Assembly (NCBI GenBank): GCA_947396885.1
Contig: OX377202.1
Location: 30,681,407-30,745,406, forward strand
Length of the DNA stretch: 64,000 nt
Source: Heligmosomoides polygyrus polygyrus
Lineage: Eukaryota; Nematoda; Chromadorea; Rhabditida; Heligmosomidae
Direction of reading: 5' to 3'
In this document: piece by piece, positions 20,047 to 31,453 of the stretch
Position numbering within the stretch: the first letter of the stretch is position 1
Layout: each line of letters begins with the position of its first letter
Program-made: the position numbers and the translations under genes
The notes under the pieces: model-generated
Database searches by the model: none
Seen by the model: only the letters and a program-made list of their open reading frames with translations
What the model was told of the DNA's origin: nothing

Positions 20047-22962
20047 TCACCTGTCGTCCCGTTGATCATCGACTTGCTCGAGCGGGCGCCAGCAGCGTCT
20101 CCATTCGTCCCTGTCGCGTGCCAGAGTGGTCCAATGGATCCTCCTCGCTCGAGGGACACGAAGAGCGTCATATCGGTCGTTCAGGGCTTTCACGAAGAAG
20201 TCCGACCAACGCGTTGGTGGGCGTCCTGGTGTTCTTTTGACATCCCGCGGAATCCAATCTGTGACGGCTCTCGTCCAGCGGGTGTCTGCGAATCGCATTA
20301 CGTGGCCGGCCCACCTAATTTTCGACGACTTGGCCCATGCGACAGCGTCTCTGATCTTCGAACGTCGGCGAAGCTCGGAACTCCGGAGACCTTCTCTCAC
20401 TTGCGTGAGTCGTGTCACTCCGAGCATCGTCCTCTCGATTCCACGCTGCGCGACGCTGATCGCGTGTTCATCCTGCTTTCGTATAGCCCAGGTCTCTGAG
20501 GCGTATGTTAGGGCAGGAAGAACAGTGGAGTCGAATAGGTGGGCACGGAGTCGGACGTTCTTCGTTTTCTTCACGACTTCTTCGACGCTCTTGAAAGCTC
20601 CCCAAGCCGCTCGTTTCCTTCTGCTCAGCTCTGGTGCTAGGTCGTTGGTCATGTTGACTTCGCGACCCAGATACACATAGCTGGAGCATTCGGAGATGTT
20701 CGTTCCGTTGAGCGAGAATGGGGCATCAGAAACCCATCCGTTCTTCATGAACATCGTCTTCGTAAGATTCAGCTGCAGTCCAACGCTTCCACATACACGA
20801 TCGAAGTCGGCCAGCATTCGTTCCGCCTGACTGATGCTCGGGGTTATGAGCACGATGTCGTCAGCGAAGCGAAGATGGTGCAGTTGCCGGCCGTCGACCT
20901 TCACTCCCATGTCTTCCCATTCTAGTTCGCGCATGACGTTTTCGAGGGTGGCGCTGAAGAGCTTCGGGGATATGGTATCCCCTTGTCGAACCCCTCTCTT
21001 CACGTCAATGACGACGTCGTTGTAGAATGGTGAGATCTTGGTCGTGAATCCACTGTACAACTCTCGAAGAACTCTGATGTACTGAGTAGGAACGCCCTGG
21101 GTGAGCAGGGCTTCCATGACCGCTTCAGTCTCGACGGAGTCGAATGCCTTCTTCAGGTCAATGAACGTAAGGCACAGCGGCAGCTTGTACTCTCGCGACA
21201 CTTCGATGAGCTTCGTAATGGTGTGTATGTGGTCGATCGTGCTGAATCCTCTCCGAAATCCTGCTTGTTCGCATGGCTGTCCTTCGTCCAGCGTTCTACT
21301 AATCCTATTCAGGATGACTCGAGTGAACAGCTTGTAGACTACGGACAACAGGCAGATCGGGCGATAGTTGCCAATGTCGTGCACGTCTCCCTTCTTGTAC
21401 AGCAAGACGGTCCTGCTGGTCTTCCACTGAGATGGAACCTTGCATTCGGACAGGTAGCGTGTGAAGAGCCGCGCCAGGGTGTTGATGAGCGCTGGCGGGA
21501 GGTTCTTCAGGTGTTCAGCTCTGATCCTGTCAGAACCGGGTGCTGTACGTTTCTTCACCGACGAGATGGCGTGTCGGATCTCGGAAGGGAGAACAGAGGG
21601 AACGACGTATCCATCCTGCGGAAGATGGCATGGGGGCAGGTGGACGTGGCTATCGAAGAGATCGGAGTAGAAGTCGTGGATGACTTTCTCCATGGTCCTT
21701 CTGGAAGAGGTGATGGTTCCGTCAGGACGTCGGAGAGCGGTCATCTTGGTCTTGAAGTTGGCGAAGTTCCGGCGGGCATTGCGAATGCTCAGCCCTGCCT
21801 CTGCTGCTTCAGCCAACACTTCCGCCCTTCTCTCCTTGAGATCTTCCTTTATCGCCGCTCTGCATAGCTTTGCGAGCTCGGACGTCAGTTGGTAGTTGCC
21901 TGACGCTCGTGCTGCTCCACGCTGGCGTATCAGCTCGAGAGTTTCCGGAGACAGGCGTCTCTTGGTGGTCTTCAAGCTCTCGGCTCCCTTAGCACTATCG
22001 TGGAGATGGTGCACGAAGCGATCGTATTCCTCGTCGACGTTGTCCATGACGGCATCTTCCCAAAGGCCGACAAGAGAGGTGTAAAGGTCCCAGTTGATGG
22101 TCGTTCTGGGATTCCTCTTCTTGAACTTCGCGGCCTTCTCTCCTTGACGCGAAAAGCGGAACCTCGCGCGAAGGAGGCGGTGGTCCGATCCCGTGTAAAA
22201 CTTGGGGACAACGGAGACATCGGTCAGGCAATACTTGCGATTGAAGATGATGTGGTCGATCTCGTTGTGGAACTGGCCACCGGGGGATTCCCAGGTCCAT
22301 CGTAGGGAGGGAGGCTTCTGGAACTGCGAGTTTCCATGGATGGTCTTGGTCGACATGATAAACTCAGACAGCCTTTCACCTTGCTCGTTCCACTCCAAAC
22401 CGTGGGTTCCGATGTGAAGTTCTTCCGGCGACCTTCGTGGCCCGATCTTGGCGTTGAAGTCGCCGACGATCACCTTGTAGAAGGTGTGATCTTCCTTATA
22501 GAACTTCTCCAGCTCCACGTAGAAGGCCTCGACGTCTTCGTCGTCGTAGTCGGATGTTGGGGCATACGCGACGAACACAGTCAAGGCTGGCACGGAGCCA
22601 CATCGCTTCAGTCGCAGACGTCCGATTCGGCTAGTCAGAGACTCGTACGAATCGATGTTCATGGCCAAGTGCGTGTTGACGAGGACACCAACGCCGCCTA
22701 CTCCCCTGCTGTCGCATGTTCCGAGGAACAGTTCTTCTCCGGAGTCGTAGGCGGCGTGTAGGGGGTGGTGTCTTCTCGTCTCGGTCAGTCCGATGACGTC
22801 GTACTTGATCTTCCTGGCTTGCATCATCAGGTCCTCGACGGATGCTTCGGACGCAAGCGTGCGGGCGTTGTAAGTACAGATCGTCATCCTAGTCCTTCTC
22901 AGTTTGCGCAGCCTGGTTAGGCCCTGAGATTTTAGCAGCCTCTCCGTACTCGTCCTTCCCAT
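20047..22962 (-). CDS. LINE polyprotein: APE endonuclease plus reverse transcriptase
   Basis: The 971-residue protein has an apurinic-like endonuclease domain, with TYNARTL at ~30, GLTETR at ~58, VAYAP at ~131, VGDFNAKIG at ~166, IDHIIF at ~235 and SDHRLL at ~260. A reverse transcriptase domain follows, with GNYRPI at ~531, [12 protein letters not shown] at ~566, [11 protein letters not shown] at ~600, [13 protein letters not shown] at ~657 and the catalytic FADD at ~699. All expected catalytic residues are present and there is no internal stop, so it could be enzymatically active. The protein would nick target DNA and copy the element's RNA there (target-primed reverse transcription). The start at 22962 is the first ATG; a second Met at residue 26 lies just before the endonuclease domain. 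RTE clade is inferred from the single ORF and the short tail. Confidence 0.92.
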   Translation of the reverse strand: MGRTSTERLLKSQGLTRLRKLRRTRMTICTYNARTLASEASVEDLMMQARKIKYDVIGLTETRRHHPLHAAYDSGEELFLGTCDSRGVGGVGVLVNTHLAMNIDSYESLTSRIGRLRLKRCGSVPALTVFVAYAPTSDYDDEDVEAFYVELEKFYKEDHTFYKVIVGDFNAKIGPRRSPEELHIGTHGLEWNEQGERLSEFIMSTKTIHGNSQFQKPPSLRWTWESPGGQFHNEIDHIIFNRKYCLTDVSVVPKFYTGSDHRLLRARFRFSRQGEKAAKFKKRNPRTTINWDLYTSLVGLWEDAVMDNVDEEYDRFVHHLHDSAKGAESLKTTKRRLSPETLELIRQRGAARASGNYQLTSELAKLCRAAIKEDLKERRAEVLAEAAEAGLSIRNARRNFANFKTKMTALRRPDGTITSSRRTMEKVIHDFYSDLFDSHVHLPPCHLPQDGYVVPSVLPSEIRHAISSVKKRTAPGSDRIRAEHLKNLPPALINTLARLFTRYLSECKVPSQWKTSRTVLLYKKGDVHDIGNYRPICLLSVVYKLFTRVILNRISRTLDEGQPCEQAGFRRGFSTIDHIHTITKLIEVSREYKLPLCLTFIDLKKAFDSVETEAVMEALLTQGVPTQYIRVLRELYSGFTTKISPFYNDVVIDVKRGVRQGDTISPKLFSATLENVMRELEWEDMGVKVDGRQLHHLRFADDIVLITPSISQAERMLADFDRVCGSVGLQLNLTKTMFMKNGWVSDAPFSLNGTNISECSSYVYLGREVNMTNDLAPELSRRKRAAWGAFKSVEEVVKKTKNVRLRAHLFDSTVLPALTYASETWAIRKQDEHAISVAQRGIERTMLGVTRLTQVREGLRSSELRRRSKIRDAVAWAKSSKIRWAGHVMRFADTRWTRAVTDWIPRDVKRTPGRPPTRWSDFFVKALNDRYDALRVPRARRIHWTTLARDRDEWRRCWRPLEQVDDQRDDR

Positions 22963-23555
22963 TGCTGCAGAAATGGGGGCTCTTTCGGGGTCAGGGGAAT
23001 GAGGCCCTTTAGTGCTGCTGTGTTTGACTGGAATACAACACGGGTAGCTAGTTAGGCTCTGTCGTGCGGGCGGGGTACTCCGGGCAGCCAGCCAGACTGC
23101 CCGAAGGGACGGGGCGAGACTTAAGGCGGCCTCGAATCGCCTTACATGTACTCCCAGTCTACCGAGTGCAAGCTTTTGGCCGAGCCGACACAGTTACAAT
23201 CCGCACAGTCACGGACACATCCACGCACACTGTGCACGAACATGCCGCTCCCACGCACAAGGAACGCATCGACCCGACACAGCAGGAGCAAGGAGTCCAT
23301 CCCCTGCATCCCACCTGCGTCTCTGGGCAGTACACGGTCGCATTTGGTTCGCGTTTAATTCCCCTATCCACCACCCGGGGACGCGCCACGTGGCCCTGCG
23401 ACAAGCGGCCCGAGATCCCTCTTAACAAGAGAGCCCGAAGGCTCTCTATCGAGGGAGATCCGTGGGAAAGTGCACTCTCTGCTTTGTTTATTGCACTCTC
23501 TTGGGCCTGAGGGCACAGTAGGAAGTGGCGACGGCTCTCGTGTGCCCATGGAGCC
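22963..23555 (-). promoter_or_regulatory. GC-rich 5' leader of LINE 1
   Basis: This ~590-bp segment upstream of the LINE start is GC-rich like the LINE and unlike the AT-rich flank beyond 23560. It carries no intact ORF of its own on the LINE strand. An internal pol II promoter is expected for LINE leaders, but no specific motif was identified. Confidence 0.4.
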
Positions 23556-23721
23556 GATTCAAAATTGCTGCCTCAGTAATCCTTCCGCTCCTTCGAGGCC
23601 AATGAATTGGTAGATAGATCGACCTGCGAGAGAAGAATTATTAAAGTATCCATCCGCTAACCATAGCAACCCACAGCAATAATTAAATAACGATGAAAGG
23701 TTGATGTACGGCATTAATGAT

Positions 23722-23790
23722 TCTCCTCTGGAATGCGCCACGCATTTACTTCCACGGATGTCATGGAGGCAAAGTAGACGGGTATCTAAG
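23722..23790 (-). repeat. SINE family 1, 3' end fragment
   Basis: Contains the reverse complement of the terminal block (GGAATGCGCCACGCATTTAC), then CCACGGATGTCATGGAGGC. The rest of the SINE is absent. Confidence 0.6.
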
Positions 23791-23861
23791 TGCTTATTTC
23801 TGAAAATTGTCAATAGCGACCTTATTATGCCTGGGCAAATCATCCACACGACTTGCTTACA

Positions 23862-23925
23862 TGGCATCGCCTCGGGTGCATATCAGTTTAAAGAGCCCTT
23901 TGAAAGATGGAGCCTTCCTCGGAAT
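23862..23925 (+). repeat. Short dispersed repeat, copy 1
   Basis: Shares CATCGCCTxGGGTGC and TATCAGTTTAAAGAG, then CCTTTGA, with 27508-27575. Function unknown. Confidence 0.6.
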
Positions 23926-24249
23926 GACTCCGTCAGTTGCGTGCTTATAGGTCGTTCGACAAGTTTTTCGTAAGTGTCCACATTTCCTGTGATTAGTTCA
24001 TTTAGATCAAAATCATCACGGACTATTTTTTGGCTATAAACGTCAATATCATCGTTGATCTGTTTTCCTTTTTACTACATAATCATTCTTTGACTTCTTC
24101 TGTTATTAGTTCTATCATTATGTAGCTGCTGCTAACAAATAAAGCCTAGCAGCAGCATTAAGCATTAAAAGTTTGGTTTACACATTGGCTAATGGTGGCC
24201 AGCTGACGAACAAGTCAGTGTTTTGTCCTCAGACAAAGTACATCTGTCT

Positions 24250-24402
24250 GAGCATTCCCGCCCGGTCAGAGGGAGGTGCGGGTTCGAGTCCCGCCTGGCG
24301 TTAGAAGTTTTGATCGCAACAAGACATCGTTGTGACAGCTTACAACCTCGATAACAGCCAATTGAGGCTTAAAGAAACTGATTTGAATTGTTTCTATCAA
24401 GG
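24250..24402 (+). repeat. SINE family 2 copy, head truncated
   Basis: Begins at GAGCATTCCC within the tRNA-like head. It runs through the B-box GGTTCGAGTCC, acceptor-like CTGGCG, the GATCGCAACAAGACATCGTT segment, and the tail to GAATTGTTTCTATCAA. This copy defines the head-to-tail order of the family. Confidence 0.8.
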
Positions 24403-24508
24403 CTATCAGCTTCACTGGTTCCATGCTGATATCAGCGGCCAGCTCATCCCGGATACGGGTCGGTGCTGATCGGTCCCACGAGGTGTGGATGTTGAGTTCG
24501 ATCAAACG

Positions 24509-24618
24509 GCGCCGGTGGTGTAATGGCGTAGAGCATTCCCGCCCGGTCAGAGGGAGGTGCGGGTTCGAGTCCCGCCTGGCGCTAGAAGTTTTGATCGCAA
24601 CAAGACATCGTTGTGACA
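24509..24618 (+). repeat. SINE family 2 copy with complete tRNA-like head
   Basis: The head at 24509-24582 has a 7-bp acceptor-type stem GCGCCGG/CTGGCGC with one G-T pair. It has a perfect pol III A-box TGGTGTAATGG (24516-24526), a perfect B-box GGTTCGAGTCC (24562-24572) and a 5-bp T-stem GCGGG/CCCGC. No normal 5-bp anticodon stem with a 7-nt loop forms, since TCCC and GGGA enclose 11 nt. It is therefore a tRNA-derived SINE head rather than a working tRNA. The tail is cut after TTGTGACA. Confidence 0.8.
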
Positions 24619-24829
24619 AAGTACATCTGTTTTGTGCATCGACTGAGCTCCACAAGTCTAATTTCTGGTACTACCATAAAGGGATGGAATGTTTGGACAC
24701 CCTCGACGGGATTCAAACCAAAAACCTTGAATAGGGTATATGCGACAGTCGTCGGCTCATCTGACTGCATCACCACGCACCTAGTGACCAACTTTATAAA
24801 GGATAAAAAAGGATAAAGGACGGCGTTAT

Positions 24830-25112
24830 TCAATCCTCTTTGGGATGCGCCACGCATTCTACTTCTACGGGATGTCGTGGAGGCGGTTGAATGCGTATTT
24901 GGCCATACAATGACTTGCGGTGGCCAGCCGATGTACAAGTTAGTCCTTTATCCTTTCCAGACAAGTCTGGTACCAATTCACCGACATCGGAGGGATGGAA
25001 GGCTTGGTTGGCCTGGGCGGGAAATCCAAACCGGGAACCTGGTATCGGGTGCAGGCGACAGTCGCGTTGGTCGGGCGCCTCCTCCGACTGTGCTTCACGC
25101 GCCCGACCAACT
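24830..25112 (-). repeat. SINE family 1, near full-length minus-strand copy
   Basis: Read on the minus strand it has a head with an A-box-like AGCACAGTCGG, then the degenerate B-box GGTTTGGATTTCC. The body follows (CCATCCCTCCGATGTCGGTG; CCAGACTTGTCTGGAAAGG; GGCTGGCCACCGCAAGTC), with the terminus AGAATGCGTGGCGCATCCCA. About 280 bp; with 37667-37932 it defines the family. Confidence 0.8.
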
Positions 25113-25189
25113 ACATACGTACACAAAATTCATCTCGATGTGCCGTAAAAGTAGACTGCGTGGCGAATTCCAATCAAGACCAAGCTACT

Positions 25190-27507
25190 GCACACTCTCA
25201 TTGCTTGGTTAGTGATTTAGCGAGTGTTTATTTCATAACATTGCGAAATCCTTCTAAAAAGGCGCTAAGAATGATAAAATTCTAAGTTCATCAATGTCTA
25301 CAACGCAATCCACTTTTACAGGATACTGTTAACGCTCTTTGAGTGTCCATGTGGTTCCTGCAACGACCTGGGTGAAGCGCTCATAGAACCAAAATTATTT
25401 TCAACACTTCCGAAATGATTCTTTTGACAGCAGTCAGTTCAAAAACTGAAAAGGAGGTCGTAAGCTTGGGTCCATTAGAATCCTAAATCTGTTCTGTGTC
25501 GTATCAGCGGATCTCGCTGCTCAAGAACTCAATTAACAGAAGAGTTGCAGAAGACCAGTCTATTCTACCAGCCACCGTTCTGACCCTTAATGGCCGAGCA
25601 GACTGATTGTGAAAGCTCTTCACAGTCCTTGAGACTGATTGTTCTAAGTGACGTTTAGTACTTTGAAATCTGCAGATTAGGTTATGCTAAAGAACGTGCA
25701 TATCTTAAGCTTTGGAAATGTCCCTCTCTACGCATCTTCATTTTCCACTGTTATGCTGAGGAAGATGCTTAAGAGAAATCAAAGAGACCATCTGGGCAAT
25801 TCTTTCACTGCCATTCCCTAAAAACGTCGCACATGTCACACTTCAAAGGACAGCTGCCGCCTCAATTCACCTGTCCTCCAGACTAAGTGGCAAATTCAAA
25901 GTGTACGCTCATAGGACGCCCCAGTAAAACGGAAGACGGTGGCTTCGCTGCTTTAAGAGTTCACTATCGAAGTAATCAGATCCTCTTAAATATTAGACTA
26001 GGCAGAATGTTTCCGCGATTTTGCGCCTAGAATGTTCGCGGATATAAGATATAGAAGTTACCTTCCAATGAGAAGGATCTAGCCCGCTTTTTGGGAGCCA
26101 ACAAAAGAGAACTTCGTGTCATGGAGACGAGCCCTGTACGACTTGAGCCTCGTTTTGTAACGGAGTGTTAGAATTAGTTCGACAATCAAGAGACTCGTTG
26201 GGGATGGATGACCTAAAAGTTAGCGGCGAAGACATTAAATGAGAGTTATACGACCCTAAAAAATGGAAAGCCCCACTTAGATTATACGATAGTTCAGAAA
26301 AACCGGCAGAAGCAAAACTCAAGTGATATTCCTGCAATTCAATCCAGGGCTTGGAGTACAAGAGATGTACCTTGCTGTACCATTTTCCTCTGTAAGAGAG
26401 AGAAATAAGTCCGCTTTGTGTGTACTCTGTGATCTGGCGCCTTCGACAAACTGCTGCTTCCTTTCTTCAGTGGCGAAAGAAGGAAGAATTTTCAAGAAGG
26501 GTATTTAAGCATTATAGGGCGCGGACCGCGTACAGTAGTAATATAAAGTGGTTTGCGAACATTTTGAACAAGAACTGTTCTCCTCCTGCTATCGCAAAGC
26601 TTCTAAGTTACTTTTATGGGATCATTTCCGGTATCTTGCGATCTGTTTCCGGTATAATTCATAGAGGAGTGCAGTAAGTAAGTAGTAGATTATATGTGAC
26701 GATACTCTTAAGAAGAGAGGTGCAAGCTACTGTAAGGTACAAATGTATCATGTTCCGGTGAATGCGATAACCTCAATCATCTCTATACAAAACTCGTACG
26801 ATTTGGAGTTTGAAGTTCTGTCTGATTCTGTGCAGTCAGGTTCGAGTCATTTACTCATAATTTTGAAGTTGAAGATTGAAACGGATTTTTATTCAGAATG
26901 GCACCTCTTCGTATTGAGCGAGGACTATGAGTTCGAGTATGTTCTCCAGCTCGATGCAGTCAATGACTGAACTAATCCAGCAATGTTCCTTAGCGGTTAT
27001 GCTCTACTTCTTGTTCTCTATTACGCTGTTCTGTTTGCTATTTATTCCTGGCTAATATCTGATTGTTTTCCTTGGTGACCGGTTTCTTCAATGTTGTGTT
27101 GCTTGCCTGTCGAAGTAGGGGTAGATTTTGCTTTCGCTAATTTATTTAACGGGTAGTCCCCTGTGGTCTTACTAAATGCAAATACAAATTGCTGAATACA
27201 AAGCCAACATATTTCCCGATTTATCCTGCTGCCAGTTTATTTATGTTCATCCACAGGTCCTCTTATTCCAATCCCCTCTACCTTCACCTACAATGTTTTC
27301 TACTTAAAAAATTTGGCAAAGTATGTCTCACTCTGCTTTGTCTTACTGACTAGCTTGCCACTCACGTGGGTGCTTGGTATACTGTTACCGACCGGCTGGA
27401 AATGATCACCCATATTTGGAGTGCTATCTTCTTTTGTACATATGCTTTTGATGATTCTCGTTTCTCCGTACTGACATATGTATTACAACATGCGTGTCCT
27501 CCCTTCT
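25190..27507. other. Intergenic stretch, nothing recognised
   Basis: Short unrecognised frames only. A small SINE-1 terminal scrap (AGTAGACTGCGTGGCG) precedes it at about 25151. Confidence 0.35.
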
Positions 27508-27575
27508 ATGCCATCGCCTGGGGTGCGTATCAGTTTAAAGAGGCCTTTGAGATACAGGGCCCGCCCTGGGATCGT
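27508..27575 (+). repeat. Short dispersed repeat, copy 2
   Basis: Counterpart of 23862-23925, ~80% similar over the shared block. Confidence 0.6.
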
Positions 27576-28427
27576 GCGCATAGAAGGTCGTAGACCAAGC
27601 GCATTACGCTCATGAGCTATATGTCTTTACGGTAGGTTTTTATTTTCGCGTTCTTTTGAAAGCAGCATAGGCATAATTCTTCTTTTGCTAAATATGTATG
27701 TGCTAGTCTTTCGACAAAGCTAGGTGCCAGTCCCGTTTTTATTTCTCAAATTCAGAGCTGCAATAGATATGTTTTTATGTAATGTAAATGGTGGATCCGT
27801 GCAGCAGGGATACCAGAATTTTTAAGGACCAAATGGTTGGGTGACCAAAGTTTCATGGTGTTCACAAAAAACCATAGTGAGACCACTCTGGACTCCTCGA
27901 CTTCCAGTTTCCTCCTTCTAAAATTGATGGGTGTGTGTTCTTGCTTTTCGACTGCACTTTTATCGACTAATTTTCAGTAAGTTTTTTTTGCGTTAGTTGC
28001 TGTTTTGACATTTTGCTAGTGTATGCCTACTATATTTGCTACTGTGTTTGAGCGCGTCTTATGACGTATATAATAAATAAATAAATAATTGTTTTTCCGG
28101 ATTTCTGAGAGAGCTTACGGAGGAAAAATCTCACCGTGAACAAGAGGGTGTCAGAAATATGTTCCGACACTTCAATTGAAACTAATTGCCTAATTGTTGA
28201 CAAACATGAAATTGTTCCTTAAAATTTTCTTCGATAGAGAAACGTCAACTGTACTAATTTTTACCTGAGAATGGCTAGCAACTATGATTTTGTAGATTTC
28301 GAGAACGATGGGAACTCTCTCTCTGACCTTACACTTTCTTTGACAGTATATTAGGTAGGTGCAGAGATTTTGTCCATAGAAGGGCATGATTTTGAAGTTT
28401 TATTTTTTCAACAAGACAAGTCATCCA
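27576..28427. other. Intergenic stretch, nothing recognised
   Basis: Includes an (AAAT)n run at about 28070-28088. Confidence 0.35.
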
Positions 28428-28810
28428 TCAACAGTATAATCACCTTTAGTTTTGACAATAGTAAGCCATTATTAGGCAATGTCTCAACGTCCTTGTTCCA
28501 GAAAGAACGAGGCTGAGAGACAGAGACGAAGACATTTTCAGGTGGTCGTAATTATTGCGCTTCTTCTTGAGGAGATGCTGCTGGAGAGCTCCGAAGAGGT
28601 AGTAGTCTGTCGGTGCCATGATATGACGACGGTGGATGAGGTGCTGTCGTCCGGCTGATCCTCTCTAGGAAATCGCAACTTAACTTCGCCGAGGTCCAGC
28701 GTTGTCGCGGAGAAGGGCGACTTGGAGACGTTTCGGTCGTTTTTCCTTGAAAGCATCAGCCAGTTTCTGGACCTGTGTCGGTTTCCAGTAGATAATTTCT
28801 TGTTAATCTC
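28428..28810 (-). pseudogene. Mariner transposase relic
   Basis: Minus-strand reading gives VQKLADAFKEKRPKRLQVAL followed by LRDNAGPR, which corresponds to the second catalytic Asp block (normally DNARPH). After a stop and frame changes it continues APTDYYLFGALQQHLLKKK, the third Asp block and following helix. The N-terminal half was not found. Several stops and frameshifts make it non-functional. Confidence 0.7.
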
Positions 28811-28859
28811 GAGAAACAGATAGAATCTTCTGTGCCTTTTCATTTTTCATCTAAAAAAT

Positions 28860-30600
28860 TCTTTCGATTCATTGACTTTCGATTCGTTCGGCAGTCGTGC
28901 CGGGCCCAAATGCAGGGTTGATCCTATCGAACAGGCAAATTTTGTTTTTGAACTTTCTGTATAAACCACACCATCTACCACATACCCAGCAAATTCCTCA
29001 ATTATATTTTTCAAATTATAAAAATATGACATATGTAATTTCAAAAAAGTCTTTTGATGGTTGAAAAGCTCTGACAGACCAGACCATCGAGAAAGAATGT
29101 CATTTTGTAGACGTTTTGAAATGCTGTGTTCACTGTCTGTGACGGTTTTTGTTCTTACCAATGAGAGCTACAGCTGTTTGGATCACGAGTCCAAAACTGA
29201 GAACACTTTGTGACCAACCTCATACGGTATTGCTGGAGAACCTCGAGTGTGTTGCGTCGACTTTCGTCATCTGGCGTTTGTTCATCTAACATCTACAGCG
29301 TTGCTTTACCAGTGTACGATCGTGCATAGTCGTCCAATCAAGTTCTGTACGCCCTTTTCAGATGCCTTTTTCACACAGCTATAACGGGTATTTACTCCCT
29401 AGGAGTAACCACAGCTATGTTGGAGCGCTAAGTGAAACGTTGAAAAAGTTGGCAGACTGCTGCAAATTTTCCACGCAACACCTTTTTCATGTTGTCGCAA
29501 AAAGTGCACTTCTTATTGTGAATTACAATCTGATGGAGAAATGGCTCCTTCTCATGAATAAGGGCGAGTTTTTCCTCATACTGGTCTCTTTTGCTAGTGA
29601 TTCAGTCATGGAGGACCGCTGATTGTCAGATGTTTTCACCTCTGCACTCCTAAGCGAATGCACTCGTCTAAAAGCCCATCTCATGCGCCATCTCCGCAGG
29701 CGTCTCCCCTGAATTTCGCCCTTTTGTTTCTCCTACATAGGCCGCATCAGTGCCCGCCATTCATTTGCGACCAGCCTATTCTTCAAAACTCTGATCTTCT
29801 CTACGAAATTCTTACAACTAAACCTGCATAGTACCTTACGCCTTATTGTTAGTGCGCTTTGTTTTTGGCTTGTTGCTTTCTGACAGTCTACTCTGAACTT
29901 ATTAACAAAGCCACACTTTGCCTGTAGGAAAAAATTCCTAACTCTGGAGTGCTAGTTTATCTTTCTGACGGCATTTATATTTATATCAAAGCAACACATG
30001 GAGTTTCAATTCATATACCACTCATACCTGCAGGGCGCTACGGATTGGATGTACACCAGCCACTTTTTCTATTTTTTCTATTTTTCTGTTTACGTCTATT
30101 TTTACTATTTTATTTCTATTCATTATTTTTAAGCCAATGTGCTCTATGTATTGCGGCGGACAGAGAGGTTCCTCCATCTTGTCTTCTAGGATTAAATGAT
30201 CACAGCTTCCTTCGTAATTGATCCTCTCGTGAGGAAGGTAGTTGCGTTTTCCATGCTTCATTTAATGCAAGCATCTGTAAGGGTTCTCTAGTTGTGCACA
30301 TTTGGGTTGTTGGCGCTTATTAACTACAAAAGGTCCGATACGCCTAACGGCGTCTCCTTTACTTGCGCGCTTCGCGCGACCTTGAGATGTCACTAACGTA
30401 CGGAAACGCCTTTGGTGTACTGCCGCGTCGCGCAGGATTTGAAATCCTGCCGCGTACTTTTGCTTGAATCCGCCATTCCCTTCCTTATGTTTATCATAGG
30501 CGTTCTCTCCGGATTGCCCAGTAACATCACTGCTCTGGAATGCTCAGTACTTCTGTGCAACGCTTATATATAGTAGGATAAGTAAGCTGGATCATCCAAA
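28860..30600. other. Intergenic stretch, nothing recognised
   Basis: Mostly short AT-rich frames. GC-rich dyads occur at about 30330-30470, including TTGCGCGCTTCGCGCGAC and GCAGGATTTGAAATCCTGC, possibly the edge of another inverted-repeat element. Confidence 0.35.
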
Positions 30601-30602
30601 AG

Positions 30603-30653
30603 GGCAACGTGTTCGGCACGTTTACTGAGTCACGAGGCACGTTGCAGAACTAA
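30603..30653 (+). repeat. Minisatellite unit 1 (GGCACGTxTACTGAGTC)
   Basis: Unit reads AACGTGTTCGGCACG, TTTACTGAGTC, then ACGTTGCAGAAC. Related units lie at 31411-31446 and, once the inserted element is disregarded, across 31446-31456 plus 31796-31835. Confidence 0.7.
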
Positions 30654-30687
30654 CTCCTCCATCCTTACACTTTCCCTAAAGTTTCCC

Positions 30688-31367
30688 TAAAGGGCTCCGC
30701 ACACTTCTGCGGCGTTGCCGCAGCCCTATCCTTCAACATGGGGCAAGGACGCAGAGGCCGCCGGCAACGGCAGCCGGCACCGTCCCGCACCAGCACACTT
30801 TTCCGGCATTGCCGCATCGCACGACAACAATGATTGAAATCATTGTTGTCGTGCGATGCGGCAATGCCGGAAAAGTGTGCTGGTGCGGGACGGTGCCGGC
30901 TGCCGGTGCGGCAATGCCGCAGGCAGAGACTCTGCGCTCTAGCCGATCGCGACGGGGAACAGGAAGTGGAAACACATGCGTCCTTTAAATTAGGAGATCG
31001 ATTATGGCTATCAGCTGATTATTTCTGGAGGATCCGGGCGACGTCTGGGTTGATTTCTTTCGTTCTTGTGTTGGATTTAGCTGTTTCGCTTGTTTAGTTT
31101 CCTTGGGGAGAACTGACGTTGCCGAAGAGCTGATGACGACGGAGATTCTCAGCTGAGTTCTTCATTCGGGCGCGCGTCTCTCATCGGAGCGCGCTTTCCT
31201 TCTATGCGAGTAGGTCCCGACTAGAGTTCGCTGCGACGGCGCCGTGCTGCGGCAACGCCGGAGAACCGGCCGTCACAGTGGGGAGGAGCGCCGCAACTTG
31301 AAGGCTCCGCCCCACTTTTGCCGGCTACCGGCTGCGGCAACGCCGCAGAAGTGTGCGGAGCCCTTAA
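30688..31367. mobile_element. GC-rich inverted-repeat element with TAA duplication
   Basis: The terminal inverted repeats at 30691-30724 and 31331-31364 match over ~34 bp, with ends AGGGCTCCGCACACTTCTGC. TAA flanks both sides (30688-30690, 31365-31367). A three-base T(A/T)A-type duplication points to PIF/Harbinger relatives (inference). The 674-bp element has no transposase and holds several GCGGCAAxGCCGC palindromes and a large internal hairpin. Confidence 0.75.
30768..30905. repeat. Perfect 67-bp hairpin, 4-nt loop
   Basis: Bases 30768-30834 are the exact reverse complement of 30839-30905; the loop is TGAA. Its arm includes CACACTTTTCCGGCATTGCC, a variant of the host element's own terminal sequence, suggesting a nested or duplicated end. 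Confidence 0.92.
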
Positions 31368-31410
31368 CACGCTCCTCCAGCACCGCATCTCCAGGCGCGT
31401 TTAGCGACAT

Positions 31411-31446
31411 GTTCGGCACGTCTACTGAATCGCCGTGTACGTTTGG
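31411..31446 (+). repeat. Minisatellite unit 2
   Basis: Reads TGTTCGGCACGTCTACTGAA, then TCGCCGTGTACGTTTGG, in line with unit 1. Confidence 0.6.
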
Positions 31447-31453
31447 TAACGTG

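Larger units (their letters stand above)
20031..23555 (-). mobile_element. RTE-type LINE 1, apparently intact
   Basis: The element comprises a GC-rich 5' leader (about 22963-23555), a single 971-codon ORF and an extremely short 3' end. Within two codons of the stop the sequence becomes the small tandem repeat CACCTGTATCACCTGTCACC (plus-strand reading). A tiny 3' UTR ending in short repeats is an RTE hallmark. I could not identify a convincing target duplication, so the 5' boundary is set only by the fall in GC content near 23555. Confidence 0.75.

Noticed and set aside
20062..22761. Plus-strand frames of 78-214 codons opposite LINE 1.
   Set aside because: They are antisense shadows of the 971-codon LINE ORF, which has clear domain motifs.
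24509..24582. Functional tRNA gene.
   Set aside because: Both pol III boxes and the acceptor stem are good, but the anticodon arm cannot fold normally and several partial copies with a common non-tRNA tail exist, so it is a SINE head.
28847..29161. 104-codon minus frame as the N-terminal part of the mariner relic at 28.4-28.8 kb.
   Set aside because: Its translation shows no mariner DNA-binding motifs, so I could not link it to the relic.
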